A stretch of DNA of 47,936 bases from a virus, in IMG/VR virus record IMGVR_UViG_3300020027_000001, positions 1 to 47,936 of that record. One strand, written 5' to 3'. The notes under the pieces are model-generated. The model made no database searches. It was not told where the DNA came from and saw only the letters and a program-made list of their open reading frames with translations. Both the position numbers and the translations under genes were made by a program. Of this stretch, positions 6,264 to 13,352 are shown piece after piece; positions within the stretch are counted from its first letter, which is position 1; the number at the start of each line of letters is the position of its first letter.

Positions 6264-7249
6264 CTGACTTCACAGCCCAAAGTCGATACTACGACAACTC
6301 TCGATTGGCCGATTACAAAGAATGCCCCCGTAAGTACTTCATCCGTCACATGATGGGATGGACTAGGGATGGCAACGCCGTGTTTCTGAACTTCGGCTCA
6401 GCCTGGCATGATTCTATGGACGTAGTGTGGAAGCACGCTAAATCATTCCCGAAAGATGAACTCCTGAAAATGGCTATGCTTCAGTTTAACTTAACTTGGA
6501 CTGATGCTGGAATGCCAGACATGGAAGACTTCCAAGGAAATGAAATGTATTCTCCCAGGACTCCTGGTATTGCCGGAGAGATGCTTCATAACTACATAGC
6601 CGAGCGTAGCAAGATGCTGGCGGAATGTACTGTTCTGTCAATCGAACAGCCGTTCGCAATCCCACTACCCCATCTTGATAACATCTGGTACGTCGGCAGG
6701 CTTGATAAGGTAGTAGAATATGGAATCCAAACTCTTATCCTTGAACATAAGACGACGACGGCATATGCTACGGCTGGGAATTTCCGTAGTGACTGGGTGG
6801 AAATCTGGTATTCAAGCCCTCAGTGTAAAGGATACCAGTTTGGGGGAAGTCTATTCTATCCAAAGCTGGACGGAGTCTGGGTGGACGGTGCACTTGTGCA
6901 TAAGAAGATTCACGATGCCTTCAAATTCATTCCAGTTAACCACCACGTTGACTTACTCGCAGAGTGGGTGGGGTATACCAATAACTGGGTGCAGCGAGTT
7001 GCTGGAGAGGAAGAGGCATATAAGGAAGCGGGTGTACTCAAACCTGGAATGTTTCCAAAGAATGAAGATTCATGCTTCGGTAAGTACGGTACGTGTCAAT
7101 TCCTTGACATTTGCAGGACTGTGGCTGATCCCACCAGTCTGCCGGAACCACCTCCGGGATTCAAACATGAGCCGTGGGAGCCTTATTCGTTGCTCGGATT
7201 AGATAAGTTGATCAAGGAGAAGGAAGATGATCCCAGCAACTCAACCTAG
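6260..7249 (+). CDS. PD-(D/E)XK nuclease, RecB/Cas4-like, with four Fe-S cysteines
   Basis: Predicted DNA exonuclease of the PD-(D/E)XK superfamily, 329 aa. Visible motifs in order: Cys22 in YKECPRKYF, a conserved His in GSAWHD (about residue 50), an Asp in VGRLDKVVE, the E-x-K core in LILEHKTTT, a following Q-x-x-GY, and Cys272, Cys279 and Cys285 near the C-terminus. One N-terminal plus three C-terminal cysteines is the 4Fe-4S layout of Cas4/AddB-type nucleases. Placed just upstream of a Sak4-like ATPase and an SSB-like protein, it likely provides end resection for recombination-dependent replication. Confidence 0.88.
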   Translation: MTDFTAQSRYYDNSRLADYKECPRKYFIRHMMGWTRDGNAVFLNFGSAWHDSMDVVWKHAKSFPKDELLKMAMLQFNLTWTDAGMPDMEDFQGNEMYSPRTPGIAGEMLHNYIAERSKMLAECTVLSIEQPFAIPLPHLDNIWYVGRLDKVVEYGIQTLILEHKTTTAYATAGNFRSDWVEIWYSSPQCKGYQFGGSLFYPKLDGVWVDGALVHKKIHDAFKFIPVNHHVDLLAEWVGYTNNWVQRVAGEEEAYKEAGVLKPGMFPKNEDSCFGKYGTCQFLDICRTVADPTSLPEPPPGFKHEPWEPYSLLGLDKLIKEKEDDPSNST

Positions 7250-7409
7250 CTCAGGCCTGACCATTCGCTGGATGCTGATGGGGAAGACTTATTTCTGCAA
7301 GTTATTGTATCTTGAGACTCCTGTCGGCCATCTTGCAATTCCAAAAGACTTATGGGATCAGCGGTACAATTGGTTCAAACTAAATGTTCACTGGATTGAG
7401 GAGAAGTAA
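7227..7409 (+). CDS. Small hypothetical protein, 60 aa
   Basis: Overlaps the nuclease gene by 23 bases and starts after AAGGAGAAGGAAG. Contains a beta-like core (LTIRWMLMGKTYFCKLLYLETPVGHLAIPKDLW). No family recognised. Its tight placement between the nuclease and the following genes suggests it belongs to the same operon. Confidence 0.65.
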   Translation: MIPATQPSSGLTIRWMLMGKTYFCKLLYLETPVGHLAIPKDLWDQRYNWFKLNVHWIEEK

Positions 7410-7778
7410 ATGCGTCAGCGTAATTATGATGTACTACCGGAACACATGCGGGAGGGGATGCGGAAGTATCTGGAGGAGGGTGTACAGCCAGGACAGTTCC
7501 TTTACCATATCCTAATTAATGACTTCGTTCACGCTTACGGATATGCAGACATCTTCAATCAGCAGGCCTTACATATCTATGCGGTGTGGCTATATAATGA
7601 AATGCCTACTGGATCGTGGGGGAGTAGGGACAGCGTCGATGCGTGGGTTGCACATAGGGGCTGGGCAGGATTTGTTCTTGCTGCAACTACAGAACGCGGC
7701 ATCCATGAGGCAGTACAACAGACTAAAACAGACGAGGTGAGTGATGGCACGCAAGACACAGACCAAGCTGACGTTTGA
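7410..7778 (+). CDS. Hypothetical protein, 122 aa
   Basis: Starts directly after the previous stop. Helical, aromatic-rich protein (YDVLPEHMREGMRKYLEEGVQPGQFLYHILINDF ... HIYAVWLYNEMPTGSWGS), with a polar acidic tail that overlaps the next gene by 35 bases. Similar small proteins with this opening occur near phage recombination genes; function unknown. Confidence 0.7.
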   Translation: MRQRNYDVLPEHMREGMRKYLEEGVQPGQFLYHILINDFVHAYGYADIFNQQALHIYAVWLYNEMPTGSWGSRDSVDAWVAHRGWAGFVLAATTERGIHEAVQQTKTDEVSDGTQDTDQADV

Positions 7779-7938
7779 GGTAGAGATTGTACTTCCTGTG
7801 GGGAGCAATCCTCAGGTAATGGAAGATAACATTACAAAAGCTATTGGTGAGTTCTTTAGCAGCGAGAAAGTCCATCAAGCAGTAACACCAGACTCGTTCC
7901 GTGTTATCTTGAGGAAGAAGGAAACTCAGTATGGCTAA
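7744..7938 (+). CDS. Small hypothetical protein, 64 aa
   Basis: The ATG at 7744 is preferred to the GTG at 7741 because of its spacing from CGAGGTGAG. Basic N-terminus followed by a beta-alpha-beta-like region (KLTFEVEIVLPVGSNPQVMEDNITKAIGEFF). It overlaps the ATPase gene by eight bases. No function assigned; position suggests a partner of the recombination ATPase. Confidence 0.65.
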   Translation: MARKTQTKLTFEVEIVLPVGSNPQVMEDNITKAIGEFFSSEKVHQAVTPDSFRVILRKKETQYG

Positions 7939-8728
7939 TGCTCAAAATGCCCATGCAACAAGTAAGCATAAGTTCCTTCTTCTGGGAGACACTGGTAGTG
8001 GAAAGACAACCCAATTCCTTACCCTGCCAGGGAAGAAATTTGTCTACCTGTTCGACCCTAACGCAATTTTATCACTTAAGGGACACGACATTGAGTATGA
8101 AGAATTTCTACCAGACCGGCTTAACCTGTCTGTTAAGTCTCTGAGTAAGGGAACAGGCGGAGATAAAACAACCAATCTAGCCAACCAAGTTTACCTAGCA
8201 TTTGAGAAGGATTTCAATGACAAGCTTGATAAAGGATTCTTTGATAGCTTTGATGTAGTTGGATTCGATAGTGCCACAACAATGCTAGACACAATCATGG
8301 ACCGCGTACTTACTATCAATGGCCGTGCAGGTCAATGGCCTCAACAGGATGATTACGGCCCACAGATGCAAGTCTTTACAAGCCTGTGTCGCACGTTAAC
8401 TTCACTTGGTAAGACAGTCTTTATGACCGGGCATATGGAGACGAAGCAAGATGAGCTTACAAAGAAAATCTTCCGCCAGCCCATGTTTACCGGGAGACTA
8501 CGGACCAAAATTCCCTTACTATTTTCAGACATATTCGTCTGCGAAGCAGAGAATGATGGACAAGGAAAAGTCAAGCATAAAGTTCAAACCGTTCCAGACC
8601 GCATTACTACTTGTGTTAGATCTTCATTTAAGGGTCTTCAACCCTTCGAGGACCTTACCCTTGATTGGAACAAACCGTTAGAAGAACAGGGGCTAGGTCG
8701 CCTCATCAAACAGGAGAAAACAGCATGA
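7931..8728 (+). CDS. Sak4-like RecA-fold ATPase (recombination)
   Basis: P-loop ATPase of 265 aa with Walker A GDTGSGKTT (residues 19-27) and a Walker B-like strand FDVVGFDSATTML. The overall layout (AAA_24/RecA core, then the long FMTGHMETKQDE loop and a C-terminal EQGLGRLIK tail) fits the Sak4 group of phage single-strand annealing/recombination ATPases. Sak4 proteins usually work with an SSB and sit near a nuclease; both are present here. It likely promotes annealing or strand exchange during replication. Start fixed by a modest overlap with the previous gene. Confidence 0.85.
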   Translation: MANAQNAHATSKHKFLLLGDTGSGKTTQFLTLPGKKFVYLFDPNAILSLKGHDIEYEEFLPDRLNLSVKSLSKGTGGDKTTNLANQVYLAFEKDFNDKLDKGFFDSFDVVGFDSATTMLDTIMDRVLTINGRAGQWPQQDDYGPQMQVFTSLCRTLTSLGKTVFMTGHMETKQDELTKKIFRQPMFTGRLRTKIPLLFSDIFVCEAENDGQGKVKHKVQTVPDRITTCVRSSFKGLQPFEDLTLDWNKPLEEQGLGRLIKQEKTA

Positions 8729-8874
8729 CCGTCGGTGAACTGTTGAAGCAGCTCGAAGAATTCCCCCACAATACTGAAGTGGTGTTCTGGGTAGACAATG
8801 AGTATGTGGAGCTTGAAACTGTAACGCGTGATGAGAATGGTGATGTAGGTATTAACTGGTCGGAGCGCGGCTGA
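8725..8874 (+). CDS. Small hypothetical protein, 49 aa
   Basis: ATGA overlap at 8725-8728 sets the start. Acidic protein, TVGELLKQLEEFPHNTEVVFW, then DNEYVELETVTRDENGDVGIN. This helix plus beta pattern is common in tiny phage proteins of unknown role that begin with a V-x-E-L-L-x-x-L segment. Stop codon and next ATG share the base at 8874. Confidence 0.75.
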   Translation: MTVGELLKQLEEFPHNTEVVFWVDNEYVELETVTRDENGDVGINWSERG

Positions 8875-8978
8875 TGTGGCGCAGGGTTCTGTGCTGGATC
8901 GGCTGGCATGATTGGAAGTATAGTGATCATGCCGGCGAGTATATCTGCACACACTGTCACGACTGGTATGATGATTAA
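8874..8978 (+). CDS. Tiny Cys/His/Trp protein, 34 aa
   Basis: Short frame missed by length cut-offs: MWRRVLCWIGWHDWKYS, then EYICTHCHDWYDD. The CxxC near the C-terminus plus upstream His residues resembles the tiny DUF1660-like prophage proteins (an L-C-x-x-G/W-H start and a C-terminal C-x-x-C). Probably zinc-binding; function unknown. It ends four bases before palindrome copy 2. Confidence 0.7.
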   Translation: MWRRVLCWIGWHDWKYSDHAGEYICTHCHDWYDD

Positions 8979-8982
8979 CTGG

Positions 8983-8999
8983 TGTTCAAAATTTGAACA
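8983..8999. repeat. 17-bp palindrome, copy 2
   Basis: Perfect copy with central A, directly after the stop at 8978 and before the hairpin-rich leader of the SSB-like gene at 9097. Confidence 0.9.
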
Positions 9000-9004
9000 C
9001 ACCT

Positions 9005-9096
9005 GAATTGGCCGAAAGGTCGAACGCGCCCACAACCAGGAATCCTCCTGGCAGGGAGTCCACCGGAGGGTCAACCTCCACAACTGAGTAAATAAA
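9005..9096 (+). promoter_or_regulatory. Three-hairpin leader of the SSB-like gene
   Basis: Three short stem-loops follow in series: GGCC-GAAA-GGTC (9010-9021, GNRA tetraloop), CCAGGA/TCCTGG (9036-9051) and GGAGG/CCTCC (9065-9079). A short A-rich stretch then leads to the ATG at 9097 with only a weak ribosome-binding site (GAG at about 9085). A strong GGAGG is held in the third stem, 28 bases upstream of the ATG. This could be a translational control element, for example SSB autoregulation. Confidence 0.5.
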
Positions 9097-9504
9097 ATGA
9101 GAATTGGTATTGATCTAAACGAAACGCAGGAACAGAAGGCAGCCCCGAAGGGTAAGTACAACCTTCAGATCACGGGCTGTAAGGAAAAGGAAAGCGGTCC
9201 GAATTCTAAGAAGCCCGGCAGCCCGATGTTTGCGGTTACTATTGGCTTTGCAGACGAACCGAATGTGCCTAACATCACGCACTATATTTCCCTGCCTGAA
9301 ACTCACGAAGATACCTTTAAGGCACTCCTGTTGAAGCGCTTCCTTGTGTTGTTTGCTATCCCCTTCGGCAACGATCTGGATACGGAGCAGCTGGCTTTCG
9401 CGATGCTTGGCGCAACTGCCAATGCAGAGGTTGGTCACACTGAACCGAACGATGCCGGAGACGTTTATAACACGCTGGTAGTTCCGAAGATTCGCGGAGA
9501 GTAA
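9097..9504 (+). CDS. Single-stranded DNA-binding protein-like (DUF669-type), 135 aa
   Basis: Small beta-rich protein opening with RIGIDLNETQEQKAAPKGKYNLQITGCKEKES, then SPMFAVTIGFADEPNVPNITHYISLP. This matches the phage DUF669/SSB-like group, which has an OB-type fold and a typical opening about making and trimming a DNA-binding surface. Genome context (Sak4-like ATPase and PD-(D/E)XK nuclease upstream, polymerase downstream) supports single-strand DNA binding in replication and recombination. It is monocistronic: palindrome and structured leader before, strong terminator after. Confidence 0.75.
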   Translation: MRIGIDLNETQEQKAAPKGKYNLQITGCKEKESGPNSKKPGSPMFAVTIGFADEPNVPNITHYISLPETHEDTFKALLLKRFLVLFAIPFGNDLDTEQLAFAMLGATANAEVGHTEPNDAGDVYNTLVVPKIRGE

Positions 9505-9516
9505 TCTCCGTCATTG

Positions 9517-9549
9517 CCCCGGCCGCTGATATAGGGTCGGGGATTTTTT
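9517..9549 (+). terminator. Rho-independent terminator after SSB-like gene
   Basis: CCCCGGCC (9517-9524) pairs with GGTCGGGG (9535-9542, one G-U), then ATTTTTTC. A strong intrinsic terminator isolating the SSB-like transcript from the genes at 9565 onward. Confidence 0.9.
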
Positions 9550-9564
9550 CTCATCGGAGTTTCT

Positions 9565-9834
9565 ATGGAACTGTTAATTATTCAAGAGCTAAACCCAGAA
9601 CAAACCAACTTCTTTAGAATTCCTTATGGTATATGGAGTCCTCAGGACCTTGATGATTTAAATAGGATTCAAGGAAAGGCTATGAATGCTTCCGATTTTT
9701 CTGGAGTGGAAGATGCGTCCTTCTGGGCCATCAATAATGCACTAGACGGTCCTTGGAAGCAATATAAAGTAGATAACAAAACTATACTTACATTTGAAAG
9801 AGTTACTGTGTTTTATTTCTTGTTTATTATGTGA
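9565..9834 (+). CDS. Hypothetical protein, 89 aa
   Basis: Begins after CATCGGAG. Acidic N-terminal half (NPEQTNFFRIPYGIWSPQDL...), hydrophobic C-terminal end (VTVFYFLFIM). A+T-rich DNA compared with neighbours. No family recognised. It lies directly after the terminator, so it must be read through or have its own promoter; I see no clear one in the short gap. Confidence 0.6.
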   Translation: MELLIIQELNPEQTNFFRIPYGIWSPQDLDDLNRIQGKAMNASDFSGVEDASFWAINNALDGPWKQYKVDNKTILTFERVTVFYFLFIM

Positions 9835-9840
9835 GGTCAT

Positions 9841-10557
9841 ATGAATCTTCCACCAAAAGTCAACGTCATTGACTTCGAGACTACAGACAAAGACGCTAAG
9901 AAATGTCACCCTATTGAATTTGCTGCAGTGAGTGCAGATAGGGAATTTACCACCTTCATCAAGTGCCCTGTCCCGATCCCTCCGGAGACGAGTGCTATTC
10001 ATCATATTGTAGCTGCGGATATTGAAGCAGATACCTTGGCTAAAACCTGGGACGATCTCCGCATTACTATTCTAAATCCTCCTGAGGGTACGATCTACGT
10101 AGCACATAATGCTAAGTACGAACAGGGAGTTATCGGAGAAGGTTATGAAGCTCTCTCGTGGATTTGTACCTACAAAGTCGCGCTTCGGCTATGGCCGGAC
10201 GCCCCTAACCACAAGAATGAGACTCTTCGATACCATCTCGGCTTGGGACAGTTGGGAAGAAGTGCTTCGCAGCAAACGCATTCCGCACTTCATGACTGCC
10301 GAGTTACTTCTCTCATTCTTATCGAGGCCTTGCAGTACGCGACACTACAAGAAATGGTTCAGTGGACGTCCGAGCCGGCACAGTACTCTAAGATAATGTT
10401 CGGTAAGTATGCTGGTAGTAAATGGGATGCAATTGATCTTGGATACCTCCAGTGGATTTGCAAGCAAGCTGATATGGATATAGACATAGTTGCCTGCGCC
10501 GCTCGTGAAATTCAACGCCGTAGGGAGGCATCAAGTGCAACTCCTCGACCTCGTTAA
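9841..10557 (+). CDS. DnaQ/ExoX-like DEDDh 3'-5' exonuclease, 238 aa
   Basis: The exonuclease core shows DFETTD (motif I), AHNAKYE (motif II region) and HSALHDCRVT (motif III, the DEDDh His and Asp). A C-terminal domain has the pattern MFGKYAGSKWDAIDLGYLQWI, like the ExoX C-terminal/DUF3820 module (FGKYKGK..EIP..YL.WL). This combination predicts a single-strand 3'-5' exonuclease used in repair, recombination or proofreading. It is separate from the proofreading domain of the phage polymerase at 12137-14888. Confidence 0.87.
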   Translation: MNLPPKVNVIDFETTDKDAKKCHPIEFAAVSADREFTTFIKCPVPIPPETSAIHHIVAADIEADTLAKTWDDLRITILNPPEGTIYVAHNAKYEQGVIGEGYEALSWICTYKVALRLWPDAPNHKNETLRYHLGLGQLGRSASQQTHSALHDCRVTSLILIEALQYATLQEMVQWTSEPAQYSKIMFGKYAGSKWDAIDLGYLQWICKQADMDIDIVACAAREIQRRREASSATPRPR

Positions 10558-10765
10558 ACCTATCGAAGATATGTCTGATGAAGAACTTCACGAACATCTT
10601 CGACAGGTCCGTCAGCGTAGAACCATCGAACGCCCCGCCAGCAAAACTCGTGCGAAGAAAAAAGCTAAGAAGGGCAACGTAACTCGCATCAACAAAGCAG
10701 AAGACTTATTCTCATCGCTCAGTGAAGAGGAAAAGAAAGTCCTCCTCGCACAACTCCAGGGGTAA
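10535..10765 (+). CDS. Small basic protein sharing the LSEEEKKVLLAQLQ tail, 76 aa
   Basis: The GTG at 10535 with GGGAGGC upstream is chosen over a TTG at 10490, which lies within the exonuclease gene. Helical N-terminus (DMSDEELHEHLRQVRQRR), a Lys/Arg-rich middle (TRAKKKAKKGNVTRINK) and the C-terminal helix LFSSLSEEEKKVLLAQLQG shared with three other small proteins in the genome. The basic middle could bind DNA. Overlaps the exonuclease gene by 23 bases. Confidence 0.7.
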   Translation: MQLLDLVKPIEDMSDEELHEHLRQVRQRRTIERPASKTRAKKKAKKGNVTRINKAEDLFSSLSEEEKKVLLAQLQG

Positions 10766-12130
10766 ATGATGGCACAGGTACACATCGAAGGACAGCGGAA
10801 GGATAAACTAAAGCATATCAACCCCAAGGATATTACCATTGGAGAGAGGTTTCGTGAGGACCTAGGTGATATTGAAAGTCTTATTGAGTCAATCAAAGAG
10901 AAGGGGATCATCCAGCCTATCACTGTGAATGAAGCAGGCGTGCTGCTTGCCGGCGGTCGACGAACTCACGCCGCCATACAGATGGGACTCACCAGTATCC
11001 CAGCTATTGTACGCCCGTCATCTGATGAAATTGATGAGCGTGAGATTGAACTAATGGAGAATGTCCACCGGAAGGATTTCGGATGGGCAGAGAAGGCTAA
11101 GTTGGTTGACCGCATCAACACCTTGAAGAAAGAGAAAGACCCCGAATGGTCTATGCGGAAGACCGCTGCGCTAATTGACAAGAGTGTCGGTGGTGTTAGC
11201 AACGCCATTGAACTTGCCAACGCTATCCGTGTCATGCCGGAGCTTGGCAACTTGAAGACCGCAGATGAAGCAAACAAGATGCTTAAGAAACTCCACGAAC
11301 AGGCTATCGTTCAGGAGATGAGGAAGCGTCAGGAGTCCGGCATTACTAAAGCTGAAGGCGGTACTGGCAGTCAGCACGACAGGACGATTGCACAGGTCCT
11401 TCGCATGGCTGATGCTAATTACCACATCAAAGATGTCTTTGAAGGACTTGCCGGCCTGAAAGACAACGGCATGATCCACATTATTGAGTGTGATCCTCCA
11501 TACGGAATTGGCCTCAATGAACAAAAAGCCTCAAAAGACTCTGTTGATAGCACGGTCCACGGATACGAAGAAATCGAAAGGGAAAAGTATCCTGAGTTCC
11601 TTGATCGAATCACAAGCGAACTCTTTAGGGTGGCGGGTAAAGATTGTTGGCTTGTCTTCTGGTACGGACCTACTTGGCATCAGCCTGTCCTTGATAGTCT
11701 GCGACGATCTGGATGGAAAGTAGATGAAATCCCGGCCATCTGGGTTAAGGGTAGCGGTCAAACTATGCAGCCCAATATGTACTATGCTCGATGCTATGAA
11801 CCCTTCTTTCTATGTCGGAAGGGCAATCCTACCATGATTGAACAAGGCCATTCTAATGTCTTCCAAGTCAACGGAGTTGCAACTGCCGGAGCCAGTAAGA
11901 AGTACCATCCTACCCAACGGCCAGTTAAACTCATCGAGGACGTCTTCAATACCCTGGGAGCAGGTCAGCAAATTGTCTTGGTTCCTTTCCTTGGTAGTGG
12001 CGCCACTTTACGTGCCTGCTATAACCTTGGATTCAAAGGATGGGGTTACGACCTGGACGGAAAGTACAAAGACCAATTCCTCCTCGCCGTAGAAGAAGAC
12101 ACCCGCAAGCTGCTTTCCAACCCGGACTAA
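10766..12130 (+). CDS. ParB-domain/HTH fused to DNA adenine- or cytosine-N4-type methyltransferase
   Basis: 454-aa fusion. Residues about 15-110 form a ParB/sulfiredoxin-like domain (IKEKGIIQPITV, GGRRTHAAIQMG, ELMENVHRKDFG, the last like the ENxxRxD motif). An HTH-like segment follows (SMRKTAALIDKSVGGVSNAIEL). From about 215 a class-beta amino-methyltransferase has the catalytic DPPYGIG (residues about 242-248) before the AdoMet motif VPFLGSGATLRA (about 406-417). It likely methylates phage DNA for protection; the ParB-HTH half may recruit it to specific sites, possibly the genome-wide palindromes (inference). Begins directly after the previous stop. Confidence 0.88.
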   Translation: MMAQVHIEGQRKDKLKHINPKDITIGERFREDLGDIESLIESIKEKGIIQPITVNEAGVLLAGGRRTHAAIQMGLTSIPAIVRPSSDEIDEREIELMENVHRKDFGWAEKAKLVDRINTLKKEKDPEWSMRKTAALIDKSVGGVSNAIELANAIRVMPELGNLKTADEANKMLKKLHEQAIVQEMRKRQESGITKAEGGTGSQHDRTIAQVLRMADANYHIKDVFEGLAGLKDNGMIHIIECDPPYGIGLNEQKASKDSVDSTVHGYEEIEREKYPEFLDRITSELFRVAGKDCWLVFWYGPTWHQPVLDSLRRSGWKVDEIPAIWVKGSGQTMQPNMYYARCYEPFFLCRKGNPTMIEQGHSNVFQVNGVATAGASKKYHPTQRPVKLIEDVFNTLGAGQQIVLVPFLGSGATLRACYNLGFKGWGYDLDGKYKDQFLLAVEEDTRKLLSNPD

Positions 12131-12136
12131 AAGCCA

Positions 12137-13165
12137 ATGTCTTTTTTCCCAGATATGAGTCAAAAGAGATTGGTCCCTCCTGCAGGTAGTCCTTCCTCTC
12201 GCATTGCTATAGTCGGAGACTTCGTCAGTCAATATGATGCCAGGAGTCTCCGACCCTTTAATGGTCCTGACTCTGGTGTATTGGAACAGTGTCTCCACGG
12301 AGCTGGTCTGATTCGCGGGGAAGTTTACCTAACTAACCTGTTCAAGGAAGTAATGATGCCTGCACAGAAACAGCAGGTATATAAGATTCCTGGAAAACAG
12401 AAGCAGGGGAAACTCACCGAAGCTTCGCAGCCTTACGTGGCTGCGCTGCGCTCCGAGCTTGCGAAGGGGTCAGCGAACGTGGTCGTCGCCTGCGGGCCTG
12501 CGGCCTACGCGGCTCTATGCGGCCGTGGATCGATCTCGAAGCACCGCGGTTATGTCTTTTCCGCAGACCTTGGCTCGCGTAGGGTCAAGGTGATTCCGAC
12601 CTTCCATCCGCTGACGACAGTGCGGGGAGGGTACATCAATAGGCACTTGATGGTAGAGGATTTTAAGAAGGCGAAATATGAGGGTGGGTTCGCAGAACTA
12701 AAACGTCCGCAGCGCACACTGATGTGGGAGTACAACGGACTTCCAGATGTGTTGCAAGTACTGGATGCAATAGCGAAAGCTCCAGCCGTGGCTTATGACA
12801 TTGAGGTCTTGCACTATGAGACCTCGATGATTTCCTTGGCCAACAGTCCAAGCATGAGCATCGTCATCCCTTTCGATGATCGCTGGTCGGTGGAGGAGGA
12901 AGGTATTATCTGGCGGAGGGTTCAAAAGATTCTGGGAAATCCTGACACTCTGAAGATTGCACAGAATTGTATCTTCGATAATCAGTTCATGCTGACACAT
13001 GATGGGATTGTAATTAGGGGAGAGGTTCACGATACTATGATTGGACATAGCTGTATGTATCCAGACTTTCAGAAGGGGTTAGGCTTTCTTGGAAGTCTGT
13101 ATTGTGGAAGTCAGGCGTTTTGGAAGGACTCTGTGAAGTTTAACGATGTGAAGGGAGATTCTTGA
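12137..13165 (+). CDS. DNA polymerase fragment 1: UDG-like domain plus 3'-5' exonuclease (Exo I and II)
   Basis: 342 aa. Residues about 20-170 resemble a family 4/5 uracil-DNA glycosylase fold (RPFNGPDSGVLEQCL, VYLTNLFKE, VVACGPAAYAAL, IPTFHP) but the usual GEAPG catalytic motif reads GDFVS, so it is probably a non-catalytic uracil- or DNA-binding module. From about 215 a family A polymerase exonuclease starts: Exo I in VAYDIEV, Exo II in AQNCIFDNQF. The frame stops at KFNDVKGDS before the Exo III motif, which is in the protein at 13353. A GC-rich patch lies at about 12418-12620. Confidence 0.85.
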   Translation: MSFFPDMSQKRLVPPAGSPSSRIAIVGDFVSQYDARSLRPFNGPDSGVLEQCLHGAGLIRGEVYLTNLFKEVMMPAQKQQVYKIPGKQKQGKLTEASQPYVAALRSELAKGSANVVVACGPAAYAALCGRGSISKHRGYVFSADLGSRRVKVIPTFHPLTTVRGGYINRHLMVEDFKKAKYEGGFAELKRPQRTLMWEYNGLPDVLQVLDAIAKAPAVAYDIEVLHYETSMISLANSPSMSIVIPFDDRWSVEEEGIIWRRVQKILGNPDTLKIAQNCIFDNQFMLTHDGIVIRGEVHDTMIGHSCMYPDFQKGLGFLGSLYCGSQAFWKDSVKFNDVKGDS

Positions 13166-13350
13166 TGCCATCTATGTCTAGCACACAGATGAAGTACTAC
13201 GACGAGACTGGAGAACCTATTCCTCCGGAGTTTGTGCTGGCAGGGTATCACTACTGTCCTGACTGGGATATGATGTTGATAGGTCCAGGCTCTTCAGAAA
13301 TGTCCGGCTGTTCTTGCGGAAGACCTCAATGTAAAAGTTGTGAGGATTAA
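13162..13350 (+). CDS. Small Cys-rich protein inside the split polymerase, 62 aa
   Basis: ATGA overlap with the first polymerase fragment, ending two bases before the second. Starts MPSMSSTQMKYYDETGEPIPPEF and ends SGCSCGRPQCKSCED, a likely zinc site, plus an earlier YHYCPDWD. No family recognised. It is not homologous to the polymerase in appearance, so it is an added gene that interrupts the exonuclease domain rather than polymerase sequence. Its location within a translationally coupled trio would give 1:1:1 production with the polymerase halves. Confidence 0.7.
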   Translation: MMPSMSSTQMKYYDETGEPIPPEFVLAGYHYCPDWDMMLIGPGSSEMSGCSCGRPQCKSCED

Positions 13351-13352
13351 AC

